Assembly (NCBI GenBank): GCA_035764505.1
Contig: DASTZC010000005.1
Location: 1-45,314, forward strand
Direction: 5' to 3'
Length of the DNA: 45,314 nt
Source of the DNA: Candidatus Polarisedimenticolia bacterium
Lineage (GTDB): Bacteria > Acidobacteriota > Polarisedimenticolia > Gp22-AA2 > AA152
Each line of letters starts with the position of its first letter. The first letter of the stretch is position 1. The notes beneath the pieces were generated by a model, which did no database searches, was not told the origin of the DNA, and saw nothing but the letters and a program-made list of their open reading frames with translations. Both the position numbers and the translations under genes were made by a program. Shown piece by piece: positions 36,536-43,776 of this stretch.

Positions 36536-37197
36536 ACCAGGCCGAGATCCTGCGCTGGATTTGGGAGCTGTCGGTGTGCAATCTCTCCGACGCTCTGGAC
36601 CGGCTGGGCATTGCCGGGGCGCCACGCGGATTGGTGCCGCTGTGGCACGGCTGCGGCAAGGTGGCGGGGCGGGCCATGACCATGAAGCTGGTCGATTCCG
36701 GCGACGAGTCGCCGGTCGAGGGGACGCTGCGTGCCATCACCACGGCCGGGAAAGGCGATCTTTTGGTGATCGATCACGGCGGGCGGTTGGATGTGAACTC
36801 CTTCGGCGGGATTGCCGCCTTCACCGCCCAGCGGCGCGGGTTGCGCGGGGTCGTCCTGGACGGCGTGACGCGCGATGTGGACGAGATGCGGGTGCTCGAT
36901 TTCCCCGCCTACGGCCGCGGCGTCGTGCAGCAGTCGATCCGCGGACGCTGCGCCTTCGGAGGCTTCGGGGATCCGATATCGCTGGCGGGCGTGCCCGTGA
37001 GGCGCGGCGATTTCGTGGCGGCGGACGAGAACGGCGTCGTCGTCCTGCCGCACGAGCAGGCTGCCGAGCTGGTGGGCCTGGCGCGCGCCTGCGCCGAGGC
37101 CGAGGAAGCCTTGAGGCGCTCCATCGCCGAGGGCCTCGATCCGGTGGAAGCCCACCGGCGCGCGAGCTACGAAGATCCCGGACGGCGTCGATCATGA
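36532..37197 (+). CDS. RraA-family protein (HMG/CHA aldolase-like)
   Basis: 221 residues. The RraA/aldolase fold signature is present: NLSDALDRLG at the N-terminus, GDLLVIDHGGRLDVNSFGGI, and RGLRGVVLDGVTRDVDEM. The R-D pair stands about 20 residues after the conserved Gly, the arrangement that in the class II HMG/CHA aldolases binds substrate and divalent metal. So it may be an active pyruvate-releasing aldolase or oxaloacetate decarboxylase rather than an RNase E inhibitor; the substrate cannot be told. The start overlaps tag and the stop overlaps the next gene (ATGA at 37194-37197), showing tight coupling. Confidence 0.88.
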   Translation: MNQAEILRWIWELSVCNLSDALDRLGIAGAPRGLVPLWHGCGKVAGRAMTMKLVDSGDESPVEGTLRAITTAGKGDLLVIDHGGRLDVNSFGGIAAFTAQRRGLRGVVLDGVTRDVDEMRVLDFPAYGRGVVQQSIRGRCAFGGFGDPISLAGVPVRRGDFVAADENGVVVLPHEQAAELVGLARACAEAEEALRRSIAEGLDPVEAHRRASYEDPGRRRS

Positions 37198-37781
37198 AAG
37201 AAATCTTCGCAGGGGCGGTCCTGGGGTTTACGCTGGCGGCGCCGCCCGGCCCGGTGATGGCGGTCATGGCCACGGCCGCCTCGCGCGGCCGCAGCCGCGA
37301 ATCGCTGCTGACGGCGCTGGGCGCGATTACCGCCGACGCCATTTGGCTGTCGCTGGTGACGCTGGGCTTCATCACTTTCCTCGGGGATCGGCCGCGGATC
37401 GTGGGGATCCTGGGGCTGGGCGGCGCCGGATTGCTCTTCTGGATGGCCTGGGGGGCGCTGCGCGCGGCGCGCGCGGGGGTGCAGGAGACGGCGTTGCGCG
37501 GCTCGTACCGCCTTGGGCTTCTGACCGTCCTCACCAGTCCCTTTTCTTTTGCCTGGTGGATGGCGAACGGGGCGTTGCTGCTGGCGACCCTGAAGTGGGG
37601 GGGCGTGGCGGGGATGTTCGTAGCGCTGGTGATCTACAGCATCGCCATCACTCAGGCGTTCCGCTGGATGGGGAGCAGGTTCCGTCACACCGCCGCGGCC
37701 ATCGCCTACGTCAGCGTGGTGATGCTCGCCGGCTTCGGCATCTACGTCGCCCTGCGCAGCCTGGAGCTGCTGCGGGCCTGA
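37194..37781 (+). CDS. LysE/RhtB-type amino acid exporter
   Basis: 195 residues with about six membrane segments. The N-terminus GAVLGFTLAAPPGPVMAVMA carries the conserved double-proline PPGP motif of the LysE superfamily. TSPFSFAWWMANGALLL in the middle corresponds to the conserved NPK/SP region before the fourth segment. Members export amino acids or related metabolites across the inner membrane; the substrate is unknown. It is translationally coupled to the RraA-like gene before it and 53 bases upstream of hemE. Confidence 0.87.
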   Translation: MKEIFAGAVLGFTLAAPPGPVMAVMATAASRGRSRESLLTALGAITADAIWLSLVTLGFITFLGDRPRIVGILGLGGAGLLFWMAWGALRAARAGVQETALRGSYRLGLLTVLTSPFSFAWWMANGALLLATLKWGGVAGMFVALVIYSIAITQAFRWMGSRFRHTAAAIAYVSVVMLAGFGIYVALRSLELLRA

Positions 37782-37834
37782 TCCGTCCGGGATGCCGGCA
37801 CGGCAGTCCGGACCGATTCACGAGGAATCTCCGC

Positions 37835-38893
37835 ATGCCGACCGAAAAAGATCCCTCCTCGGCGCGCTTCCTGCGCGCCTGCCGCCGGGAGGCGACCGAC
37901 TGCACGCCGATCTGGATCATGCGGCAGGCGGGGCGCTACCTTCCCGAGTACCGCAAGCTGCGCGAGCGCCATGCCATGCTCGACCTGGCGAAGCAGCCGG
38001 ATCTGGCGGCGCAGGTGACTCTGATGCCGGTGCGCCGCTTCGCGCTCGATGCGGCGATCCTCTTCTCCGATATCATGGTGCCGGCTTGGGGGCTGGGGGT
38101 CCCGTTCCGCATCGAGGAGAACGTCGGCCCCGTGATCGACGATCCCCTCCGGACGGAAAAGCAGATCCGCGCCCTGCGTGTCTTCGACGCGGTGCGCGAC
38201 GCCGGCTTCGTCCTCGAGTCGATCCGGCTGATACGGGGCGAGCTGGGCGGCAAGGTGCCGCTCATCGGCTTTGCAGGCGCGCCCTTCACCCTGGCTAGCT
38301 ATCTTATCGAGGGTCGCTCCCCACGCCGCTTCCGCTGGACCAAGGCGATGATGCTGGACGCGCCGGAGCTGTGGGAGCCCCTGATGAGACACCTGGCCGA
38401 CACCGTGGTCGCCTATCTCGAAGCCCAGGCGGAGGCGGGAGCGCAGGCGCTGCAAATCTTCGACAGCTGGGCGGGGAACCTGTCGCCGGGCCAGTACGAG
38501 CGCTTCGCGGCGCCCTACTCGAGGCGCGTGTTCGAGGCCCTGCGCCCTCTGGGAGTTCCACTCATCCATTTCGGCACCGAGACGTCGATGCTCTTGAGCG
38601 CCATGGCGCTGGCGGGCGGGGACGTGGTGGGAGCCGACTGGCGGATCCCTCTGGACGAGGCCTGGACGAAGATCGGGTCCGACCGGGCCATCCAGGGAAA
38701 CCTGGATCCGGCGGTGCTCTTCGCCAATGCGAACGTGATACGCGCCGAAGCGCAGGACGTCCTGAATCGCGCCGGCGGCCGGCCGGGTCACATCTTCAAC
38801 CTTGGCCACGGCATCCTTCCCGAGACCCCCGTGGACGCCGTCGCCACGCTCGTCGACTTCGTCCACGAAGCTTCACGTCCGGCGAAATCCTGA
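37835..38893 (+). CDS. hemE: Uroporphyrinogen decarboxylase
   Basis: 352 residues, full length. The ATG at 37835 follows GAGGAA. Signature motifs: PIWIMRQAGRYLPEYRKLR (the Arg residues bind substrate carboxylates), FSDIMVPAWGLG (with the catalytic Asp), GFAGAPFTLASYLIEGRS, FDSWAGNLSP, and FNLGHGILPETP near the end. It removes four acetate carboxyl groups from uroporphyrinogen III to give coproporphyrinogen III in heme synthesis. It is the last gene of the 35271 operon and converges on folC with 21 bases between. Confidence 0.97.
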   Translation: MPTEKDPSSARFLRACRREATDCTPIWIMRQAGRYLPEYRKLRERHAMLDLAKQPDLAAQVTLMPVRRFALDAAILFSDIMVPAWGLGVPFRIEENVGPVIDDPLRTEKQIRALRVFDAVRDAGFVLESIRLIRGELGGKVPLIGFAGAPFTLASYLIEGRSPRRFRWTKAMMLDAPELWEPLMRHLADTVVAYLEAQAEAGAQALQIFDSWAGNLSPGQYERFAAPYSRRVFEALRPLGVPLIHFGTETSMLLSAMALAGGDVVGADWRIPLDEAWTKIGSDRAIQGNLDPAVLFANANVIRAEAQDVLNRAGGRPGHIFNLGHGILPETPVDAVATLVDFVHEASRPAKS

Positions 38894-38914
38894 GAAGCCT
38901 CGAAAGGATAGGGC

Positions 38915-40240
38915 CTAGAGAGCCTGGCGGCTGCGCGGCTCGCCGCCGGCGAGGATCGCCTTGACGTCGCCGACGAGATAAAGGGACCCGGTGATGCAGA
39001 TGACATCGTCCGGTCCGGCTTCGGCGTAGGCGGTGGACAGCGCCGCGCCCAGGCTGGGGGCGGCGAGCACCGAGCCGTGATAGCGCCGCGCCAATCCTTC
39101 GAGAATGCGTGGATCGGCAGCCCGCGGCGTCTCGGCGCGCGCCAGGATGACCCGGGAGGCGCAGCGGAAAAGCGGCTCCATGATCCCGGGCAGGTCCTTG
39201 TCCTGCATCGCCCCGAAGATCATGATGATCTTCCTGCCCGAAGAGGTGTACTGCTCCACCAGGTGGCCGTGCAGCGCCTGGGCGGCCGCGGGGTTGTGCG
39301 CGCCGTCCAGCAGGACCGTCGGACGCTCGGCGACCACCTCGCAGCGCGCCGGCCAGGTCGCTGACGCCAGTCCGCGGCCGATGCTCTCATCCGAGATCCG
39401 CTCCCGGAAGCCGGGCAGCGCGGTCGCCGCCGCGGCCGCCAGGACGGCGTTGGTCCACTGGTGCCTCCCCGGCAGCGGCAGCGCGATCGATTCGATGCGC
39501 CGAGACGGCTGCGCCCCCGCCACGAGCGTCAGCGTCCCTCCCGCCCCCTCCAGGCTGCGCCAGATGCGCTCCGATTCGACCAGCGCAGCGCCGCGCACCG
39601 CCGTCACCCGGCGCAGCACTTCCATCACCTCGGGATGCTGCGGCGCCGTGATCGCTCGGCTCTCCGTCTTGAGGATCCCCGACTTCTCGGCGGCGATGTC
39701 CTGCAGCGTGTCCCCCAGGATGTCGCGGTGATCGAGATCGATCGGCGTGAACAGGCACGTGATGGCGTCCACGACGCTGGTGGCGTCGAGACGTCCCCCC
39801 ATCCCGACCTCAAGGACGGCCAGCTCGATGCGCTGCTCCTGGAAGTGGCGGAATGCCATCGCCGTAGTGGTCTCGAAGAAGGAGGGGTGCGATTCCTCCT
39901 TACGGAACAGCTCGCTTCCATCGATGCAGGCGCGCAGCTCGGTGGCGAGGCGGGCGACCTCCGCCGGGCCAATCTCGGTACCGTCCACGACGATACGCTC
40001 CTCGAAGCGCACCAGGTGGGGCGAGGTGTAGACTCCTGCGCGGATCCCGGCCTGCTTCAGGATCGCCGCCAGGAAGGCCGCGGTGGATCCCTTGCCGTTG
40101 GTCCCGGCAATCAGCACCGAGGGGTAGGCCTCCTGCGGGTTCCCCATCGCCTCCAGCAGGGAGCGCACGGTGATCGTCCCCATGCGGGCGCCGAGGCGCT
40201 GCAGAGAGAAGAGGTAATCGAGCGATTCGGAATGGTTCAT
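38915..40240 (-). CDS. folC: Folylpolyglutamate synthase/dihydrofolate synthase
   Basis: 441 residues. Mur-ligase-type ATPase with the P-loop LIAGTNGKGSTAAFLAAIL, then AGVYTSPHLVRFEERIVVDG, ELAVLEVGMGGRLDATSV, and DLDHRDILGDTLQDIAAEKS, in which the Lys is the one that becomes carbamylated in relatives. The C-terminal domain has VLLDGAHNPAAAQAL and IFGAMQDKDLPGIM. It adds glutamate to dihydropteroate or folates in the cytoplasm. It starts 16 bases after accD on the same strand; the accD-folC pair is a widespread operon. Confidence 0.96.
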   Translation of the reverse strand: MNHSESLDYLFSLQRLGARMGTITVRSLLEAMGNPQEAYPSVLIAGTNGKGSTAAFLAAILKQAGIRAGVYTSPHLVRFEERIVVDGTEIGPAEVARLATELRACIDGSELFRKEESHPSFFETTTAMAFRHFQEQRIELAVLEVGMGGRLDATSVVDAITCLFTPIDLDHRDILGDTLQDIAAEKSGILKTESRAITAPQHPEVMEVLRRVTAVRGAALVESERIWRSLEGAGGTLTLVAGAQPSRRIESIALPLPGRHQWTNAVLAAAAATALPGFRERISDESIGRGLASATWPARCEVVAERPTVLLDGAHNPAAAQALHGHLVEQYTSSGRKIIMIFGAMQDKDLPGIMEPLFRCASRVILARAETPRAADPRILEGLARRYHGSVLAAPSLGAALSTAYAEAGPDDVICITGSLYLVGDVKAILAGGEPRSRQAL

Positions 40241-40256
40241 GGAGGCGGGAACCCGC

Positions 40257-41150
40257 TCAGCCGGCGGGAACGGCCGCCGGGGGCGGCGCCGGCGCAGGGA
40301 CGGCGGGATTGGCCATGAACCGCAGGCACTGGATCAGCGTCTCGCGCATCCGGGAGCGCTCCACCACGAAATCGAGCATGCCGTGCTCCAGCAGGAACTC
40401 GCTGCGCTGGAAGCCTTCCGGGAGCTTTTCGCGGATCGTCTGCTCGATCACCCGCGGCCCCGCGAAGCCGATGAGCGCCTTGGGCTCGGCGACGATCAGA
40501 TCGCCGAGCATGGCGTAGGATGCGGTGACGCCGCCGGTGGTCGGGTCGGTGAGGATGGAGATGAACGGAACGCGCGCCTCGTCGAGGCGGGCAAGTGCCG
40601 CGCTGATTTTGGCCATCTGCATGAGTGAAAGGCACCCCTCCTGCATGCGGGCGCCGCCGGAGCAGGAGATCACGATCAGCGGAATGCGCTCTTCCAGGGC
40701 GCGCTCGGCCGCGCGCGTCACCTTCTCGCCCACCACCGATCCCATGCTGCCGCCCATGAAGCGGTATTCCATGGCCGAGACCATGACCTGGTAGCCGCCC
40801 AGCGTGCCGCGCACGTTGATGACCGCGTCGGTCATGCCGGTGCGCTCACGGTACTCCTGCAGCCGGTCGCGGTAAGGCTTGGTGTCGACGAACTTGAGCG
40901 GGTCCACCGAGTAGATGTCGGTGTCCACCTCCTGGTATCGCCCTTCGTCAAGCAGCGCCGTCAGCCGCTCGAGGGCCGAGATGCGGAAGTGGTAGTTGCA
41001 CTTGGGGCAGACATTGGCGTTCCGCAGGACTTCCTTCTTGTAGATGATCTCCTTGCAGCCGTCGCACTTGACCCACAGCCCCTCGGGAACGCGCTGCTGC
41101 TTGTTCTCGACGATCGTCTTGGGCTTCTTGATTTTCTTGAACCAGGCCAT
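40257..41150 (-). CDS. accD: Acetyl-CoA carboxylase carboxyltransferase beta subunit
   Basis: 297 residues. The N-terminal zinc ribbon has two C-x2-C pairs ([11 protein letters not shown] and [10 protein letters not shown]). The carboxyltransferase core has [56 protein letters not shown] and [12 protein letters not shown]. With AccA it transfers carboxyl from biotin carrier protein to acetyl-CoA, the first step of fatty acid synthesis. No accA is in the window. The C-terminal tail (about 280-297) is Pro/Ala-rich and variable. Confidence 0.97.
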   Translation of the reverse strand: MAWFKKIKKPKTIVENKQQRVPEGLWVKCDGCKEIIYKKEVLRNANVCPKCNYHFRISALERLTALLDEGRYQEVDTDIYSVDPLKFVDTKPYRDRLQEYRERTGMTDAVINVRGTLGGYQVMVSAMEYRFMGGSMGSVVGEKVTRAAERALEERIPLIVISCSGGARMQEGCLSLMQMAKISAALARLDEARVPFISILTDPTTGGVTASYAMLGDLIVAEPKALIGFAGPRVIEQTIREKLPEGFQRSEFLLEHGMLDFVVERSRMRETLIQCLRFMANPAVPAPAPPPAAVPAG

Positions 41151-41190
41151 GGTCCATCCGAGGATGAAAGCGTCCGCGCTTCGTGCAGGG

Positions 41191-41220
41191 ATCCTAGCAG
41201 AGCGATTTTGACAGCGTCAA
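41191..41220 (-). promoter_or_regulatory. Promoter of accD-folC
   Basis: Read on the minus strand: TTGACG (41215-41220), 18 bp, TAGGAT (41191-41196). Its -35 is one arm of the perfect palindrome TTGAC-AGC-GTCAA (41208-41220); the other arm is a consensus TTGACA on the plus strand. Confidence 0.6.
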
Positions 41221-41320
41221 CGAACGAGCGGCCGGCGATATTCCCGGGCTCGTCAGGTTGCCGCCGCCTCCGGCTTCATGCTCTGATGAGCTCTGCATTG
41301 GCTTCCACAGGGGAGAAGGC

Positions 41321-42118
41321 ATGAGCCGGGCGGAAGACGCAGCGCCTGAGAACCGCTACTACGCTCCGGGGTCGGAGCGCGCGGAGAAGGTGCGCCTGCT
41401 CTTTTCAACCATCGCCCGGCGCTACGACCGGGTCAATGACTGGATGAGCTGGGGGATGCACCGCCGCTGGAAGCGCCGGCTGGTCGGATCGATCGCGCCG
41501 CGTGCCGGGGGCAGGGTGCTCGATCTCTGCTGCGGGACGGGGGATGTCGCGCGCGCCCTCGCGGCCCAGCCGGGCAGGATGCAGGTGGTGGGACTGGATT
41601 TCACCCCCGAGATGCTCGAGGTCGCGCGGCAGGCCACGCCGCCCGGTCTCGCCGTCCGTTATGAGCAGGGAGATGCGCTGTCACTTCCCTTCCCCGATGC
41701 GTCGTTCGATGCCGTGACCTGCGCCTATGGTCTGCGGAATCTCGCCGATCTGGACCGCGGCCTGCGCGAAGCTTTTCGCGTCCTGCGCCCCTCGGGCAGA
41801 CTGGCCAGCCTGGAGTTTGGACGCCCGCGGCATCCTGTCCTCTCATGGATCTATTTCGCCTATCTCCGGATGATGCTGCCGCTGTTCGGCCTGATTTACT
41901 TTCGCGATCCGCAGACATACGGCTACATCTTCATGTCGGTGTCGAAGTTTCCGGACCAGCGGGAGCTGGCGCAGCGGATGCGCGCGGCGGGTTTCACCCG
42001 CGTGGAGGTCCACGACGTCATGGCCGGGGCGATGGGAATCTGCATCGCCGAGAAGGCCGGCACGGAAGACGTCGCGCCTGCTGAAATCGTTCCGCTGCCG
42101 GCGCCGAGGCCTGTATGA
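41321..42118 (+). CDS. UbiE/MenG-type quinone methyltransferase
   Basis: 265 residues from the ATG at 41321, behind GGGGAGAAGG. Class I SAM methyltransferase with the UbiE signature: LLFSTIARRYDRVNDWMSWG, motif I VLDLCCGTGDVARAL, GLDFTPEMLEVAR, GDALSLPFPDASFDAVTCAYG and GLRNLADLDRGLREAFRVLR. These enzymes methylate demethylmenaquinone or the ubiquinone precursor; the high match to the family supports menG/ubiE, but which quinone is made cannot be told. The overall length is usual plus a 20-residue C-terminal tail. The stop overlaps the start of the aldo/keto reductase (ATGA at 42115-42118). Confidence 0.92.
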   Translation: MSRAEDAAPENRYYAPGSERAEKVRLLFSTIARRYDRVNDWMSWGMHRRWKRRLVGSIAPRAGGRVLDLCCGTGDVARALAAQPGRMQVVGLDFTPEMLEVARQATPPGLAVRYEQGDALSLPFPDASFDAVTCAYGLRNLADLDRGLREAFRVLRPSGRLASLEFGRPRHPVLSWIYFAYLRMMLPLFGLIYFRDPQTYGYIFMSVSKFPDQRELAQRMRAAGFTRVEVHDVMAGAMGICIAEKAGTEDVAPAEIVPLPAPRPV

Positions 42119-43650
42119 GCGCCGCCCCACCTTCCGCCACTCCCACCGCGACGCGCCGCCTGGCCGAGCGCTTCCTCGGAACCGGATTGCGCCCCGCCGC
42201 CTACCGAATCCTGGGAAGGACCGGCTTGTCGGTCTCCGCCCTCGGGTTCGGATCGTATCGGGTCGACACGCACCATCCCGAGCATCGTGAGGCCCTCGAC
42301 GCCGCCCTCGATCGGGGCTGCAACCTCCTGGACACCTCGACGAATTACACCGACGGCGAGAGCGAGTCGTGCCTGGGTGCCGTACTGGCCGGAGGAGTCT
42401 CGGCGGGCCGGCTGGAGCGCGAAGAAATCGTCGTGGTCTCGAAGATTGGCTATGTCCAGGGAGGAAATCTGACCCTCGCCCGGCAGCGCGAGGCGGCGGG
42501 CGACCCTTTCCCCGAGATGGTGAAGGTCTCGCCGGGCTGCTGGCATTGCGTCCATCCGCGTTTTCTCGAGGACCAGCTGGGGCGCTCGCTGGCGCGGCTT
42601 GGCCTGCAGAAGCTGGATGTCTGCCTCCTCCACAATCCCGAATACTTCCTGGAGCAGGCGCACCGCAAGGGAGAGCCGGTCGAATCGGCGCGCGAGGAGT
42701 TCTACCGGCGGATGCGGCAGGCCTTCTCCCATCTCGAGCGGGAAGTCGAGGCGGGACGGACCGCATGGTACGGCGTGTCCTCGAACTCGTTCGGCGCCGA
42801 TCCCGCCGATCCCGAGGCCACCTCGCTGGGGAAAATGCTCGAGGCGGCGCGCCGGGCGGCGGTCGATGCGGGCCTTCCTCCCGAAGAGCATCACTTCGCC
42901 GTCGCCCAGCTCCCCATGAACCTGTACGAGCACGGACCCTTGACGATGCTGAAAGAAGGGACGGGGAATCTCTCGACGCTCCGACTGGCGAGCCAGGAAG
43001 ACATCGGCATCCTGGTGAATCGTCCTTTGAACGCGTTCCACCAGGGGGAGCTGATTCGTCTCGCCGACTTCCCCGACCAGGCCCCGGCGCTCACTTTCAA
43101 GGAGGCGCTGGCGAAAGTCTCCGCACGGGAGCGGGAGTTCGACGCCGAGATCGGCGCTCGGCTGCAGTCCGAAGGAGGAGGACCGGTCCCCAGGCTGTTC
43201 GACTGGGGCCAGCAGCTGGAAGGGCTGGAAGGGCGTGCTACCAGCGTCGAGCACTGGGACGCGATCCAGGAGCAGCAGATCCTGCCGCGCCTCTATCACG
43301 CCGTCGAGGCGCTGCGCGCGCAGCTCCCCGAGGAGGCCGCCGCTTTCTTCGAGCCCTGGCTGCAAGGTTACCTGCCCGCGCTGAGCGACCTGCTTGCCCT
43401 TTTCCGATCCCAGGCCGCCGAGCGCAGCCGCCGGCGCAGCACCGCGATCGCAGCGCGGCTCGATCCCCACCTTCCTCCACCGCTGCGCGGTCAGACCCTG
43501 TCGCGCAAGGCACTGCACTGCGTCGCATCGGTTTCCGGAGTGACCTGCGTCCTCAACGGCATGCGCCGTGGAGAGTATGTCGCCGACGCGATGGAAATCC
43601 TGAAATGGGATCCACTCGCCGGTGCAGAGGCTCTGTTCCGCCTTCCTTGA
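42115..43650 (+). CDS. Long aldo/keto reductase-family protein
   Basis: 511 residues, against about 320 for a usual AKR. The barrel starts with YRILGRTGLSVSALGFGSYR. The catalytic tetrad is visible: Asp and Tyr in LLDTSTNYTDGESES, Lys in VVVSKIGYVQG and His in DVCLLHNPEYF. An insertion around residues 125-145 (DPFPEMVKVSPGCWHCVHPR) carries a C-x2-C. A C-terminal region (about 330-480) is helical and Glu/Arg-rich before the final HCVASVSGVTCVLNGMRRGE, which corresponds to the usual last AKR strand. So the extra 150 residues sit inside the barrel's C-terminal half. Overlap with the methyltransferase start suggests a shared role, perhaps in quinone or redox metabolism; this is inference. Confidence 0.85.
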   Translation: MSAAPPSATPTATRRLAERFLGTGLRPAAYRILGRTGLSVSALGFGSYRVDTHHPEHREALDAALDRGCNLLDTSTNYTDGESESCLGAVLAGGVSAGRLEREEIVVVSKIGYVQGGNLTLARQREAAGDPFPEMVKVSPGCWHCVHPRFLEDQLGRSLARLGLQKLDVCLLHNPEYFLEQAHRKGEPVESAREEFYRRMRQAFSHLEREVEAGRTAWYGVSSNSFGADPADPEATSLGKMLEAARRAAVDAGLPPEEHHFAVAQLPMNLYEHGPLTMLKEGTGNLSTLRLASQEDIGILVNRPLNAFHQGELIRLADFPDQAPALTFKEALAKVSAREREFDAEIGARLQSEGGGPVPRLFDWGQQLEGLEGRATSVEHWDAIQEQQILPRLYHAVEALRAQLPEEAAAFFEPWLQGYLPALSDLLALFRSQAAERSRRRSTAIAARLDPHLPPPLRGQTLSRKALHCVASVSGVTCVLNGMRRGEYVADAMEILKWDPLAGAEALFRLP

Positions 43651-43656
43651 GCTGCT

Positions 43657-43675
43657 ACGCGGCACGCCGCCGCGT
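43657..43675 (+). terminator. Hairpin after the aldo/keto reductase gene
   Basis: ACGCGGC (43657-43663), loop ACGCC, GCCGCGT (43669-43675): a perfect 7-bp stem 7 bases after the stop. No T-run follows, so intrinsic termination is uncertain. Confidence 0.35.
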
Positions 43676-43686
43676 CCCCGCCCTGC

Positions 43687-43715
43687 TTGCGCGCACCCGC
43701 CGGCAAGCGGATAAT
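43687..43715 (+). promoter_or_regulatory. Promoter of the SPFH gene
   Basis: TTGCGC (43687-43692), 17 bp, GATAAT (43710-43715). The leader would be about 55 bases. GCTTGC/GCAAGC around the spacer forms an inverted repeat. Confidence 0.5.
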
Positions 43716-43776
43716 AGCGCCCACACCGGCTACGCGATACCGGCCTAACTCTCCTCGCGAGAAAGGATTACAAACA

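Noticed and set aside
41208-41242. Standard plus-strand promoter TTGACA...GATATT for the methyltransferase
   Set aside because: The spacer of 23 bp is too long for a normal sigma-70 promoter; kept only as a finding about the palindrome.
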